Shown: positions 35,929 to 48,969, counted from the stretch's first letter. The stretch is DNA of 64,000 nt from Paraspadella gotoi (GCA_051294375.1 CM119267.1:17834992-17898991); one strand, 5' to 3'. Notes: generated from the letters alone by a model not told the origin. Translations and numbers: made by a program.

Positions 35929-36273
35929 GTTCCCCTAGTGACTGCTTTATACGAAGTATTTCTCTGTGACATGACATACGTGACATAACATAAATTATAT
36001 TAACGGTTTCTTAGCCTGTGTATTTAGACATGCATCTGCAATCGAATTCCGTCTTTTTCGTTTATTTAGTTTTTTAGGATTTCTGAAGGCGGCGCTTGCA
36101 GTTCACTTAGATTTGAGGGTTTTTTCTGGTCTAACAAAAAGAAACAAATTATATGCATTTTTTAACGTAAGTGGAACAGACCGAGGTCCAAAATACCGAC
36201 GCGACCGCCGGAACCGACGCGAGCGGACCGACTAATCGACTTATAGAGTTGCTCCGCGAGTACTCGCGCGCAC
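35929..36273 (-). mobile_element. Reverse-complement rendering of element copy B
   Basis: The D2b version of the hairpin-ended element at 11,721-12,056, ending in the hairpin GCTCCGCGAGTACTCGCG. Indels have damaged both outer ends. Confidence 0.5.
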
Positions 36274-37202
36274 TAAAAAGAAGAATTAATGAAAAAGAAG
36301 CAGAACCACAACGACGTAATAAAGCGATGAAATGGAGAGAGAAAGAAATAAAATTGAAGTTGAAAAAACAATTTAAGAAAAACAATAAAGAATTAACGTA
36401 AGAAACGAATGAATATTGGGACAACCGAAAAGAGAAACTTTCGAGGTTCAGAATTAGAAAGGGTCAATTGGTCATGGTCCAAGTTGTCATGGATCCGATT
36501 TTGGGATTCGCGAATTGTTTTTTCTCGGCTGCGAGTTTAATGACTTTTTTTAAATTAATTATTTTTATAAAAACTTTATTGTATTTTTCACTTTTTCTCC
36601 ATATACTTCTTTAACGCGACTTTCTCTGTCTAAATCCTTTCAGGTGATCTGTCATTGCAATTTATAAATGCTGTTTTTTTCATTTTCAGTTATGGCTGTA
36701 ATTTTCCTTAGTAGCTCATTCCAAGAGAAATGGGGAAGGGGTCAGAAGACGAAAACAATAATGACGCCTGAAAGAATTACGAGGCTGTTTCAATTAACGA
36801 AGTTGCAGGTCAAACGCTAACTCGCTTCGCCAATCAAAGTCAGCCGAAGTCTCGAGTCATGTTTTGACTCACGTCTCTCGATCTGGTCAGCGCAACCCAA
36901 CCCTTTCCGTCTCGTTTTCCACCCCATTTTTTTGGCTAACGATCGTTAGCGTCGCTTTATTTTTTATAGTAATGTCACTTTTGAAATAGACGAGGACGAT
37001 GGGTAATTTTCCGTATCTTTACGATTATGTTTTTATGATTATGTTTTGCGTTTAAACTTCTTCGTAATCGCTTCAACAATGGAGAGAAATTGTCGAGTGA
37101 AGAGACAGTAAACGACGGGAAAAGTGAGAAAGAAGTTAAGGAATTAAGAAACGAGAATCGTAATTGAAAAGATAAACAAAACGGAACGGTTAATTCCAAT
37201 GT

Positions 37203-37591
37203 GTTGCGCCGCAGTGATTTTTTTTTCAACGTTTATTTCTTCTTTTGATCACATATAACATGACATGGGACAGATAACTACTAAAACTTTTTTTGCCCGT
37301 GTATTTATGACATGTTGCAAATCAAATTTAGTCTTTATTTTATTATAGTTTAATGAATTCCTGAAAAGGGACAGGAAAAAAGGCGGCGCTAGCAGTCTCT
37401 TAGAATTGAGTTTTTTTTCTGTCTTAACAACTGAGAAATCACTATAGGCAATTTATTGCATTTTTAACGTAGTAGGCAGACGACGGACAGACATACCGAC
37501 CGACCCAGTGAAAAACGGACCGACGGACCGGCAGTCCCCGACGCGAAAAGTGACTTATAGAGTTTGCTCCGCGAGTACTAAGCGGCGCAAC
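37203..37591 (-). mobile_element. Reverse-complement rendering of element copy A
   Basis: The D2b version of 10,381-10,753, starting GTTGCGCCGC and ending GCGGCGCAAC, so both termini are intact. The GTCC/GTCG array reads as GACCGAC words at about 37,495-37,535. Confidence 0.55.
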
Positions 37592-39040
37592 TAAAACGAG
37601 CAAAAGGCAAAGCATTTTCGATTTTTGTACGATCGGTCGCGAAAGTAGTCTCGGTTCATTTCTGTTCCCTTCTGGGGGTTTGTGATGTTGGATTTAAAGG
37701 TTGTTTTTTTTGGTTAAGTTTTTTTAGAAATAATTTTTTAAATCTTCAATCGTAACGTCTATTAAGATAAAATAAAAATAGATTCATATTATATTACTTA
37801 CTGATCTGCGGCTTAACAAAAGAATTTAAAGGGATAAATAGATTTTTTTTTTTTTTTTTTTTTTATAGTATTAAGAAGTAAAAACAATAAACTAGTAATA
37901 ACTATTACCTAATGACATATCGAAAATACTACTTTACCACCTTGCTACTTTGTCTCTTTGTTTGACAGCTGAAAAGTTAGAACTCAGATTGTTTTTCTAG
38001 GTATTGTAAACATGATAAGAATCGGTCTAATTTTTAAACTTAACGTCAAATAATCGTATTTATTTCCACTCTTTCCTTTTTGCGATTAACAATTTACATT
38101 AAAAACGGATCGCGGTTCCATTGGAGTCGCTCCGTCTCACCGCGTCACTCCTTCAATGCAAATCGGATGTTTGCGCGTGCGCGCAAATCGCACACAAATT
38201 ACGCGTCGGTTGTACATAAATTACGACGAACGAGATTCGATTCGTCGGCTGATTAAGAATTCTTAGCCTCGATTCGCATACAAATTGTAGCAAAAAAAAA
38301 AAGAGAAAAATAAATTCAAAACGAGGCCCACGATACGATTAATTTAAAAGGGGGAAAAAAAATATGCATGATGCTTGTTCTTTGGAAAAAAATGTTAAGA
38401 TAGAATTTAGCGGTTGACTCTTGACGAGCTAACAATTATAATTTATCATCGTCGAACCGTGAGCGGACTAATCACCGATGACCTGGCTCGACCCCTGACG
38501 GGGCGAGGGTGAACTTTTTTGACCCGGTGGCGATAAAGGCGTCACGAAGAGGAGACTCAATGGTCGTCTTTCGGGGACGAAGTGTTCGAGAGAAGGCTTG
38601 TGACTTGTGATGGTAGAGTGAAGATAAATATTCACAAATATTGACGAGAAACGAAATTTAGAAATCAAAAACGTATGTATTATCAAAATAAACAAGTTCA
38701 GCCCAACGAAGATCACCATTGAACGAAATAATTCGATTCAACTCTCACGCGTTTCTTGTTTATTAACGAAGGAATCGAACAGGAAAAAAAAGTCGCTAAT
38801 TCAGATTCAATTTACCCGACGCATAAAAAAAAAAAAGAAAAAAAAAGAACAGCGCGACGCAATCGATTCTCCTGGCGAGCGAGGAGGAAAACGAAGAAAA
38901 ACAAAACAACAACGGCGATGCGCCAAAGAGTCGGGCCCGGTAGTTTTTATGGCAATCGTCTCGCTCTCCCTCTCTCTCCCCTCTACCGTATGATTGCTAA
39001 CTCGGCCACTGGCCAAGGGTGGGTGAGGGGGAAAAGGGGG

Positions 39041-39188
39041 NNNNNNNNNNNNNNNNNNNNNNNNNNNNNNNNNNNNNNNNNNNNNNNNNNNNNNNNNNNN
39101 NNNNNNNNNNNNNNNNNNNNNNNNNNNNNNNNNNNNNNNNNNNNNNNNNNNNNNNNNNNNNNNNNNNNNNNNNNNNNNNNNNNNNNNN
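39041..39188. other. Assembly gap (148 N) in a GA array
   Basis: Lies within the GA array equivalent to D1 19,030-19,135; the array resumes at 39,189-39,222. Confidence 1.
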
Positions 39189-39224
<36 letters not shown>

Positions 39225-39735
39225 CCGACGGCAGCTCCGATACCTCGACGGACTTTATTGGCTTCGCTAACACGTAGAACATAAACCTTTTCGCACAAGG
39301 TGACCGGCGACCCGGGCGGAAGGTTGGGAGGTGGCGAGGGGGTTGGGTGATCCGCGGAAAAAGTGGGATTTGATCGGAGAAGTGAGAAAGGAAAGGAATG
39401 ATAGGGTGGGAAGATAGAATAAGGGTGAAAAGAGTTGTTAATATAAGTGAAAAAAAGGATAACAGAAATTAAAAAGAGGTAAAGAAAGAAGATGAGTGAA
39501 GAAAGGACAATGAAACCGTTAATATTTAAAAATTTGCGTTTAAACGAAACGGCAATGGGAAGTAAGGCAGATAATGTAAAGGGCAGAGTGAAAGGGGGAG
39601 GAGTAAAGACTTAAGAATATGGCGGCGGGAAAAAAAAAAAAGTGAAAAGAGATAAATTTTGGTTTTTGACGTGAGACGGAGAAAAAGGTCGAAGCGAAAA
39701 AGGGTGAGGATTCGCGAATATAATCACGTGGTGGG

Positions 39736-40115
39736 NNNNNNNNNNNNNNNNNNNNNNNNNNNNNNNNNNNNNNNNNNNNNNNNNNNNNNNNNNNNNNNNN
39801 NNNNNNNNNNNNNNNNNNNNNNNNNNNNNNNNNNNNNNNNNNNNNNNNNNNNNNNNNNNNNNNNNNNNNNNNNNNNNNNNNNNNNNNNNNNNNNNNNNNN
39901 NNNNNNNNNNNNNNNNNNNNNNNNNNNNNNNNNNNNNNNNNNNNNNNNNNNNNNNNNNNNNNNNNNNNNNNNNNNNNNNNNNNNNNNNNNNNNNNNNNNN
40001 NNNNNNNNNNNNNNNNNNNNNNNNNNNNNNNNNNNNNNNNNNNNNNNNNNNNNNNNNNNNNNNNNNNNNNNNNNNNNNNNNNNNNNNNNNNNNNNNNNNN
40101 NNNNNNNNNNNNNNN
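39736..40115. other. Assembly gap (380 N) at the insertion site
   Basis: The flanks correspond to D1 about 19,665 and 23,632 and to D3 about 62,387 and 62,693. If the gap length is meaningful, 380 fits the D3 form (about 305 bases) and not the D1 form with the insertion (about 3,960 bases). Confidence 1.
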
Positions 40116-40431
40116 AGACGCACAGACAAACAAAATGACGAACAGAAAGAAAGGAATACCAGAGAAACAAACTGCAAGAACCTGCAGGAATGACAATAAT
40201 AAACAGAGCGGAAAAAGGTTTATTTCTTTGAGAGAAACAAAATAGGGCGGGCGAAGGAGAAGATTAAAGAGAGGACAAAGGCAAAGGAGAAGGCGAAGGC
40301 GAAAGCGAAGGCGAAGACTAAGGCGAAGACTAAAATTTTGAGAAAGGTGAGGGAAGAGTAAAGGCGACAACGAAGATGAAAGAGAAAACAAAAGCAAGGC
40401 AAAAGAGAAGACGACGAAATAGACGAAAACA

Positions 40432-40556
40432 AAGGCGAAGAGCAAAGGCGAAGAGCAAAGGCGAAGAGCAAAGGCGAAGAGCAAAGGCGAAGAGCAAAGG
40501 CGAAGAGCAAAGGCGAATAGCAAAGGCGAAGAGCAAAGGCGAAGAGCAAAGGCGAA
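40432..40556. repeat. 13-bp minisatellite (clean rendering)
   Basis: About nine nearly perfect copies of AAAGGCGAAGAGC, the cleanest of the three renderings. Confidence 0.9.
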
Positions 40557-40882
40557 TTCAGCGAAAGAAGCGAAATGAGATTCGACGAAGGATAACGTTT
40601 TTTTTTTCCATTTGATGCCAGTAATAAACTCTGAATCGCCGAACGACCGAGCGACACCGACGCCGCTAAACAATGAGACGTAATATTTATAAAAAAGAGG
40701 AGGAGGAGGAGGAGGAGGAGGAGGAGTATAGCGAGATGGGCGTGGCACCGAGTTTACGGCCCACGAGGTCTCCAGGCGCGAGACGTGTGTTTATTGTGGT
40801 CTACTTATTTTTTAATTTAATGCGTTTGGGTTTTTGATCCACTTTTATTTTGTCTGTTTACTTTGATCCAGTCTTTTTTTTT

Positions 40883-41601
40883 GTAAGATTTCATTTTTTA
40901 AATTTGTTTTATAAAAGTTAGTGAACTATTTTTTATTAATAATTATGAGTAAAAATTAGGTTAAAGTTAAAAAATAAATAATATTTCAAAAAATTTTTAA
41001 TGGATTTGCATTCTGCTGCAAAAAGTTGATATAAGAAAATATAATTTTTATATCGAAAATTAAGTCATTAAGTTGGTCAAAATTCAGAAAAAACTATAAT
41101 TTTAATCCAAAAAATGAAAACTTAAACAAAAATAATAGTTTTTAATATTTAACCTACTTAATGAAATATTTTTAAAATGGATTATACTTTCTTATATCAA
41201 CTTTTTGTAAGGAATTCAAATCCGGTTTTAAATTTTATTTTTTTTTTCACTTTAGCTTATTTTATATATTATTTATTAATAAATATAGCTAACAAAACTG
41301 TTAATTAAATATATAAAATTTGTAAATAAACTTACCAAAAATATTTATATGGTCTTTTTTTTTTTATATTATGTAAGTTAAATATGGCTTTTATAAAATC
41401 TTAATAATTTGAGTTTCATAATACATCTACAATGTTTGTCCATTTTAATAGCACCTTATATGCTGCAAAATCGCCATTTCGACAAAGAAGATGGAGACTA
41501 TACAAAAAAATTGTTATCATCATCGCAATTTCTACGGACTTTATTACACAAAATAGCTATGTACCTCACTTGATTGTTATATTTTCGTTATTTTTCAACG
41601 C
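40883..41601. mobile_element. Truncated rendering of the AT-rich foldback element
   Basis: Matches 42,120-42,835 nearly base for base but starts abruptly after a T-run, lacking the first 260 bases or so. It is followed by the host GGGGGG-AACTTCGTCGTCGG segment and a 25-N gap before the same host sequence restarts. I read this as a misjoined partial copy of the full element downstream. Confidence 0.6.
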
Positions 41602-41724
41602 CCTAGGTGGGGGGGGGAACTTCGTCGTCGGAAATCGTTTTCTTCGTCGATGATGAAACGAGGTCGAACGTGAGCTAGACGAAAGAGGCCCGAATCCGGG
41701 CCGCGGAGGGTACGCCGACCCTGA

Positions 41725-41749
41725 NNNNNNNNNNNNNNNNNNNNNNNNN
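41725..41749. other. Assembly gap (25 N)
   Basis: Exactly 25 N separate a truncated element with its right flank from the left flank of the complete element. Confidence 1.
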
Positions 41750-41856
41750 TTGGTGGGCGGGGCGTGGGAAGTCGTTTCCCGCCAAAAAGTAGCGGGATGG
41801 AGGTGAGGAGCGGGAGATGATTGTGGGCGCAAAAGAGGGAGTAGGGTGGCGAGTGA

Positions 41857-42835
41857 GCGTTGAAAATAACAAAATATAACAAATCAAGTGAGGTACATTG
41901 CATTTTATGTAATGTAGTCTGTAGAATTCGAAGTGGTGATGACCAATTTTTTTGTATAATTTTATATTTCTTGTCGGAAATGACGATTTTTAATGTATAT
42001 AAAATTGTTATAAAATAGCAAAACGCATTATAGGAGTTATGATAAATCAAATTATTAAAATTTTATAAAATTTACTATAAGCCTTTAAAATATAAAAATA
42101 AAGACTTATAAAAATATTTTGGTAAGTTTATTTTTAAATTTTTTTTATAAAAGTTACGTGAAGCTCTTTTTATTAATAATTATGAGTAAAAATTAGGTTA
42201 AAGTTAAAAAATATAATTTCAAAAAAATTTTTAATGGATTTGCATTCTCTTGCAAAAAGTTGATATAAGAAAATATAATTTTTATATCAAAATTAAGTCC
42301 TTAGGTGGTCAAAATTCAGAAAAAACTATAATATTAATCCAAAAAAATGAAAACTTAAACAAAAATAATAGTTTTTAATATTTTTTAACCTACTTAATGA
42401 AATATTTTTTTAAAATGGATTATACTTTCTTATATCAACTTTTTGTAAGGAATTCAAATCCGGTTTTAATTTTTTTTTTTTCACTTTAGCTTATTTTTAT
42501 ATTATTATTTATTAATAAATATAGCTAACAAACTGTTAATAAAATATAAAATTTGTAAATAAACTTACCAAAATATTTTTATATGGGTCTTTTTTTTATA
42601 TTATGTAAGTTAAATATGGCTTTTTATAAATCTTAATAATTTGAGTTTCATAATAACTACCAATGTTTGCTCCATTTTAATAGCACCTTATATGCTGCAA
42701 AATCGCCATTTCCGACAAAGAAGATGGAGACTATACAAAAAAATTGTTATCATCATCGAATTCTACGGACTTTTATTACACAAAATAGCTATGTAGCCTC
42801 ACTTGATTTGTTATATTTTCGTTATTTTTCAACGC
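41857..42835. mobile_element. 0.98-kb AT-rich foldback MITE
   Basis: The ends are GCGTTGAAAATAAC and GTTATTTTTCAACGC, with AATATAACAAATCAAGTGAGG next to the left end mirrored at the right end. Matching arms run inward past AAAAAGTTGATATAAGAAA (about 42,253), whose complement lies near 42,430. The corresponding host sequence in D1 (about 24,550) and D3 (about 63,550) has no insertion. The exact target duplication cannot be read because the site lies in a G-run. No coding capacity; the superfamily is undetermined. Confidence 0.65.
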
Positions 42836-42954
42836 CCTATGGTGGGGGGGGGAACTTCGTCGTCGGAAATCGTTTTCCTTCCGTCGATGATGAACGAGGT
42901 CGAACGTGACGTAGACGAAAGAGGCCGAATCCGAGCCGGAGGTGACCCCGCCTG

Positions 42955-43015
42955 GAGTGCGGCCCGAATTGAAGTGCGGCGCCCGAACCCGAGTGCGGCG
43001 CCGAACCGGGAGAGC
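42955..43015. repeat. GGCGCC minisatellite (D2)
   Basis: D2 rendering of the array at 24,655-24,725, with some units shortened by single-base losses. Confidence 0.75.
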
Positions 43016-43744
43016 AGAACGCGAGCTGAATCGAGACAGTGAATCAGTCAAAAACTCTAGACGAAAAAAAAAAAAAAAGCTAATCCATCGACCTTTTGTC
43101 GCCCCAAGTCGTGCGTCTACGTCACGAACCACGCCAAAGGTGAATTCGTCAAGCTTAACCACGCCAGCCCTTCCTCCGACGCCGCTTCCTTCCACTGACC
43201 CCCCGCGAAGCTCGTTCTCCGGTTTCAAAAAGGCAGCACGAACGATGGAAGGAAGAAGGTTAATGAATTAACCCCCCGTCGTCGTTGTCGTCGTCGTTGA
43301 AATATTTGTCGTCGTCGTTATCATCGCCAATTTAGTGGTTGTTTTCACACCATCGCAGAGACACGGTCCTCCTTTTCTTAATCTTCACGTTCCAGAAGTC
43401 CAAAAATCAAATCAAATCATATGGTACAAATTGGTATAATAATTATACAATTATACAATATTAATAAATTAAATTATATACAATTATACATTTATTTAAT
43501 AAATAAGCTAGTATCTTGCCCTGACCGATGACAGGCCTTCGTCCCTCTTACACGAATGTTCACATTTGTCACTGTCGTGGAACGTCGGGAATGTCATCGT
43601 CACTTTCCTCTTTCTGCCGTCTCTATGCAGGCATTTATTTTTTTTACGAGAATTCTCCTACCCAAAAAAAACGGTCCACAACGACAACGGCTGGGCCGGA
43701 CTGAAAAATAGAGAAAGCCTTCCATCTCTATTGACTGGGGAGAA

Positions 43745-43792
43745 TCTCTCTCTCTCTCTCACTCTCTCTCTCTCTCTCTCTCTGCCTTTTTC
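43745..43792. repeat. (CT)n microsatellite (D2)
   Basis: A nearly pure CT array with one CACT interruption, equivalent to 25,465-25,525. Confidence 0.9.
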
Positions 43793-45554
43793 CACCTTGA
43801 ATCTCATGAATGAAATCGGCATACAATCCTTTCTTTTTTTTCTATTGTGGGAAAAGGATAAAAAAAGTCAAAAGAATAAAACGGATATTAACAATATTAA
43901 AGGAATATAAAAAAAAGAAAGAAAAAAATGGAAAGAAGACGGCCGACAACTGATAACCAAAAAAAACTAAATAAAAAGAAAACGAATGAGAAAGGTAAAA
44001 AAAATATGATTTAAGAAAAAGTCGAATTTTGTCGAACTCTTGAGGTCGCTAAGAAAAAAGGAAAAAGAAAGAGAGGAAGAACCCTTTGAGTCAGTTAGAG
44101 TTTTGTTTCGCTTGACAAGAGTTTTATATCGGCTGTCATCTTTCATAACACAATCTTTTTTCCTTTTTTCTTTCTTTCCTTTTCTTTCTCTTTCTTTCCT
44201 TTTTTTCTTTTCTTTTTTTTTTCTTTTCCTTCGCCTCTCATTTCGGCGTCTCCTGTATCTCCTCTCTCTTCCTCCATTCATTCTCGTCGCTCCATAATGA
44301 TGACAAAAGAGTCCCGAACGAATCTTCGAGACTAGAGAGAAAAAAACGGCGCCTAAAGGGAAAAAGTTGCGCTGATTAATAAAAAGAAAAAGCGAGAGAC
44401 AGGGGTCGGCACGCCGCACGCGAGCCGAAAAAGAAAAAGAAAAAGGTGACGCGCCCCATCAATCCGACGAAGGCCGACAGAGGGGGGGACTGATTCCCGC
44501 CGGGTTGCCTCGACGAGAAGGACCAGAAGGAAGTTAAGATAATCTTTGGGCGACCCCGAAAGTCGAGAGCCCGAACTGAAATCGCAACCGAATACGCAAT
44601 TGAAACGCTTTTTTTGCTTCGGACATGTGTCGACGGCATCTCTCTAGCGTTTTGTATTGGCGTTTATATGATATTAATAAATCGTGCTTTTCTGTCCGCT
44701 GCTAAATACACAGTAGTAGCGATAACAGGTAATGAATCACTAGCCGCAAAATATTTAGTTTTGGCTCAGTCGGCGTCACTGCATCCATAACAACTTTACT
44801 GACTATTCTTTTTTATCGACAGAGAGAGAAACCTCGATTTGTTTCGTGAGAAAACGCACACTAAAAAGCACAGAATCTGGGGCCTGAATAAAAATATAGG
44901 TCCATCACACTCGACACTAATCGACAATAATCTAAGGTTAATGGTTTAATGTTCTCTTAAGGCTTACGTACCAAATTGATCAAAATCATGACAAAGTCTA
45001 ATTAATAAGTTCTTCTATTATTTTTATGCTTATTTTTTTGAGGGTGACATTGAACAATTGAGCATTTGATCATCGGAAGGTTTGACTACATTATTATTAT
45101 TATTTAAATTGTACAGTGGTACATTATTAATGCCACACAAAGGTCGTCGAAGAAAAACTTTTGGTGAGAACTAAATCTTATTTTAGTCTAAGTGTAGAAA
45201 TTTACCAGAATATTTACATTTTTTTTAAAAAAATACAAAAATATTTTTAGGTCAAGCAATCGAATTCCGATGGAATAGTAACCTTATTTCCAAAAAAACC
45301 GAGTTTCGGTCTTAATTTTTTTTCGAACTATTTTTTTAATCGTTTTGACCCGGGAATTTCTCTTTCTTTTTTTTACGCTTAAACACATTTTAAAAGAAAA
45401 AAAATCGAATAAATAAAAAAAAGAAGAAAGTCCGAGTCATCCGAAATCATTTCTTTTCCTAAAGATCAACTCTTTTCTTCTGAGACAAAATAGCGGGAAT
45501 TCTCTTTTATTCTTTTTCCGCGAGCAATAAATCCCGTCACAAAGATATCGATCA

Positions 45555-45990
45555 GATAAATGAAAAAAAAGAGAAACCACACAGAAGAATAAATTAATAA
45601 AAATAAAAAATAGGGAAGAAAAAATAATAATAAAAAAAAAAAACAAAAATAATATTAAAATAAAATAAAAGGAAAAATATAATTACACGATATTACTATC
45701 TCTACATACAAAGGAAAAGAGAATATAATAATAATAGTTCGTTGATCAAGATCGACCAAAAGGTCCACACGTTGAGAAATAGAAAAAAGATAGACACAAA
45801 ACTCTACAATATATACATACCATACAAATCATACATCTCTCTACTCATCTAACTCTCTCTCTCTACTACTACATAACTACTAAACTCATAACATCATACA
45901 ATATCAATATATACTCTCAATACATACTACTCATACTCTGCCCCCAGATACTCTCGAAGAAAAAAAGAAAAGTAATAAGACTCGTCAAAA
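45555..45990. other. Degraded sequence block
   Basis: Flanks match D1 about 27,320 and 27,580, but this block of A-rich, ACTACTAC- and ATAATAATA-like text does not match the intervening D1 sequence. It looks like poor-quality sequence rather than a defined insertion; a divergent replacement is the alternative. Confidence 0.45.
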
Positions 45991-47594
45991 GATAACATTA
46001 GACATGACGACCGAATTTTGTGTTAGGTAGAGCCTGTGAAGAATGAGCAAAAAAGTATGAGAGAGAAGAAGTGATAGTGATTATAAAGAAGAGTAAGGTA
46101 AAAGGTCGAGTCAGAAAACAAGAGATTTCAAAGGAAGAAGGAAGAAAAGAGAAGAATTGGAGTGGCGGACGTTTCCAAGCCAGGTTAGGCGTCGAAGCAG
46201 TAAGGCAGCAAGAAGAACAAAGGAAGACCAGAAGCAAGACGCAACAACACAAGAACCAAAACAAAAATTACAATTTCCGGGTGGAATTGTCTCAATGCAA
46301 ACAACCATGAAATCAAACTAGTTAAATATGTCTGGAGATTACAAAGTTGATTACAGATTTCACACGTTTTCTTTTCGTTGTTAGTTATTACGAATAATTC
46401 ACTCGGATTCGATCCCTTGGAAACTTTCGGGTACTATCACAATATCAACTATCACAAAATCAAAAAAGGGTTGGAGGGAGATCCTCACAGTGATCATCGT
46501 TTGAAGCAGAGAAGATCGACATCTGACACCACGTCCTGGCCAGTGAATCCGTTGAAGCGACCCCCCCAGAATATCCATCACTTGCTACCAATCCCATCAC
46601 CGCCGCAGCGAAGAGAAAGTGGATGTGAAAGTGTGAGCGGTAGGATTTTGACATACTTTTAATTCTTCTTCTGTACTCAAATTATGCCTATTTTGAGTAT
46701 TCTTTACTTTTTTAAAAAAAAGATAAAATATGTTTCCAAAATAGGTTTTAAAAATCAAATTATATATGTCTTCGCTTGCAAGATGCGCAAAAATTATTTC
46801 ATTTTAGACGAGCATATTTGTTAATTCGAAAACCAATACGTTTTATTACTATTTTTAATAGTGTAAATTTTCAAGGAATAATTTTTTAAAATGTTTTACA
46901 TAAATAATAAAAAATCAACTTTCAAAAATATGTATTCAAAAATTTAGAAACAGACCACCAACTTATAATTTATTCAGAGTAAAAATGGCTTCATTTTGGC
47001 GCCAATAAATATTGATGTTGAAAGGCATTCATCTAGATTGGAAAGTATGAGCAGCGACCGTGAGATAAATAGTGGATATTGTGGAAGGACACTTGTGGAC
47101 AATCGGGGTTCAGACGTGAACTTCTGTGTGGATTGGTGACTCACGTACTTGGCGCCAAATTCCCCATGATCGTCCTTAATTCCCAAAAGGGAAAAATGGA
47201 GAGTTCTAGAGTCGACGATAGGAAGAAAAGCGAAAAGAGAAGAAGAAAAGAAAAGGGAGGAACATGAAAGAAAAAAGGGAAAAGAGCACAGCAGCGATTC
47301 GCTAGAGCAGAAGCAAAGAGACAAAGGAGACAGACACCAACACCACCGACGCAGCACGACCGTAGAGACCGGAGAGAGAGAGACCGAGAGATGACTTAGA
47401 GAGAGAGAGAGAGAGAATGGGAAAGCGAATGAAGGAAAATACCACCGGCAAAGTTCGTTTTTTTTCCTCAGGCAAAGTTATGAGAATTGGAAGGTACTCG
47501 CTGAAATGTGTATTTTTTCTAATCTTACCCAGGAAAAAGACTTGTCTCTTTAGATAAAGAAGTTCACTGTCAAAAAGAAAATTAAGAACTTGCA

Positions 47595-48700
47595 CAGACC
47601 CAACAACAACTGATCCTTTCTGAAACAAAACGGTATAAGTCTTACTAAAAATTCTAAAGTCATACAAAAAAAGGGAAAAGATTAGATATTCGAAATCCCG
47701 AATTCGACGCACATTATTTTCAAAATAATCTCCTTCCCATCTGCTTATCAATTCATCATCCATAAATTATTTTTTTCTTTTTTCCCCATTTTATTTGCTA
47801 ATATTACCTCTACAAATCCAATATCACTGCTTTTAACCTTTACCGGCCGTTTTTTTTTACTTTCCTCACATATCCGATTTCAAATTCCGATTTTTTTTCC
47901 TTTTCGTTTCTCCTTCGTCTGTTTCCTTTTCGATTTCATATTCGCCATGTTTATGTATATTTTTTTTCTTTCTATGTCCTTACCTTTTTCAATTAATTTT
48001 TCTCATTATCTTGATGCGTAAAGTGACTATGAATTTTTCACTATTCTCGACATGATTTAATATACAGACCGACTTTCACCCTGTTAATGGTTAAGCCGCT
48101 TCCCCGAAAAGAACTATTTTTTAACGGGTCGGCATACCATTGCTTCCATTGCCACGAACGATTTACCTTCTTTATCAACGAACATTAAACTCCAAAGAAC
48201 GCGGCGATATCGTCAATATTAACAAAGAGCAAAAAAAAATCGTACCGTAAGAAGCAGCCCGAAAACAAGAGTAAGCTGCCAAGCCAGCGCAGCTCCAGCG
48301 AAGTGGGAAAAATCCAAAAAATCCGTGTGTTCATTTTTCTTTCTTTTTTTTTTTTTAACTAATTATTATCCTGAAAAAGAGCTTATAAATCCTTTTATGT
48401 GAGTACTTTATTTTTTTCTTTAATATTTTGTTTCTTTTGTTTTTTTTTAAAGTATGTAATTGTAATCGCTTTTTTACGTACGTTTTCCAAAATTTTGCCG
48501 AGTAGCTTTTTTTTCTTGGTTTTGATGTTGATCAATTGTGCTTTTGTTTTGGTTGAATAGTCATTGTTGTTTATTGCCAGAGATTATCTAGTTGTTTTTT
48601 TGTTGTTGTTGTTTTCCTTGTCGTTGTTCTTTTTCCTACGGATTCTGCCTTTTCTCCGCTCCATGATTTTTTTCTCTTTGGTCAGTGATTCCGGCCGAGA
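47595..48700. other. Single-copy T-rich stretch
   Basis: T-rich sequence with TTGTTGTTG near 48,600. A Lys/Ser-rich open segment at 48,195-48,330 has no start codon and no recognisable domain. No gene called. Confidence 0.4.
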
Positions 48701-48706
48701 AACGGA

Positions 48707-48916
48707 GTGAGGGAGAGAGAGAGAGAGAAGAGAGGAAAGAGAGAGAGAGAGAGAAGAAGAGATGATGAGAGAGAGAGAGAGAGAGAGAGCTCTTTCAATC
48801 GGCAGGATGCACGCTTAAACGCGAGCAAATGGGAAGATGTGTAAGTTGGAACTGGGAGCGATAAGCGACGATAACGTAAGGGAAAAAAAAAAGAATGAGA
48901 GAGAGGAGAAGAGGAC

Positions 48917-48967
<51 letters not shown>
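48707..48967. repeat. Two interrupted (GA)n arrays
   Basis: GA arrays at 48,707-48,790 and 48,896-48,967 separated by about 105 bases of single-copy sequence. Confidence 0.9.

Positions 48968-48969
<2 letters not shown>

Larger units (their letters stand above)
30071..37876 (-). repeat. D2b: reverse complement of D1 17,817 to 10,124
   Basis: The reverse-complement relation is exact from 30,071 to about 31,530; paired coordinates always sum to 47,888. Beyond that it has frequent small indels relative to D1. It ends beside the GA array edge at D1 10,124. GA arrays appear as broken CT arrays at 30,373-30,483, 31,112-31,222, 31,986-32,143, 33,590-34,078 and 34,711-34,850, and CT arrays as GA at 31,411-31,530 and 35,430-35,503. 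Confidence 0.9.
37877..47590 (+). repeat. D2c: direct match to D1 17,818 to about 28,990
   Basis: It begins AAAACAATAAACTAG, exactly where D2b would have continued in the other direction, and runs collinear with D1. It lacks the 3.65-kb insertion or hides it in the N run at 39,736-40,115, and carries an AT-rich foldback element that D1 lacks. Text quality is good to about 40,880, then variable, and very poor at 45,555-45,990. Confidence 0.9.

Noticed and set aside
40432-40556. CRISPR-like repeat array
   Set aside because: The 13-bp units are directly adjacent with no unique spacers; it is a minisatellite in eukaryotic DNA.
39540-40748. Longest open frame in the window (402 codons, minus)
   Set aside because: It runs through a 380-N gap and the 13-bp minisatellite; no real coding evidence remains outside them.
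48195-48330. Lys/Ser-rich exon
   Set aside because: No start codon, an upstream stop, no clear splice sites and no family recognised.
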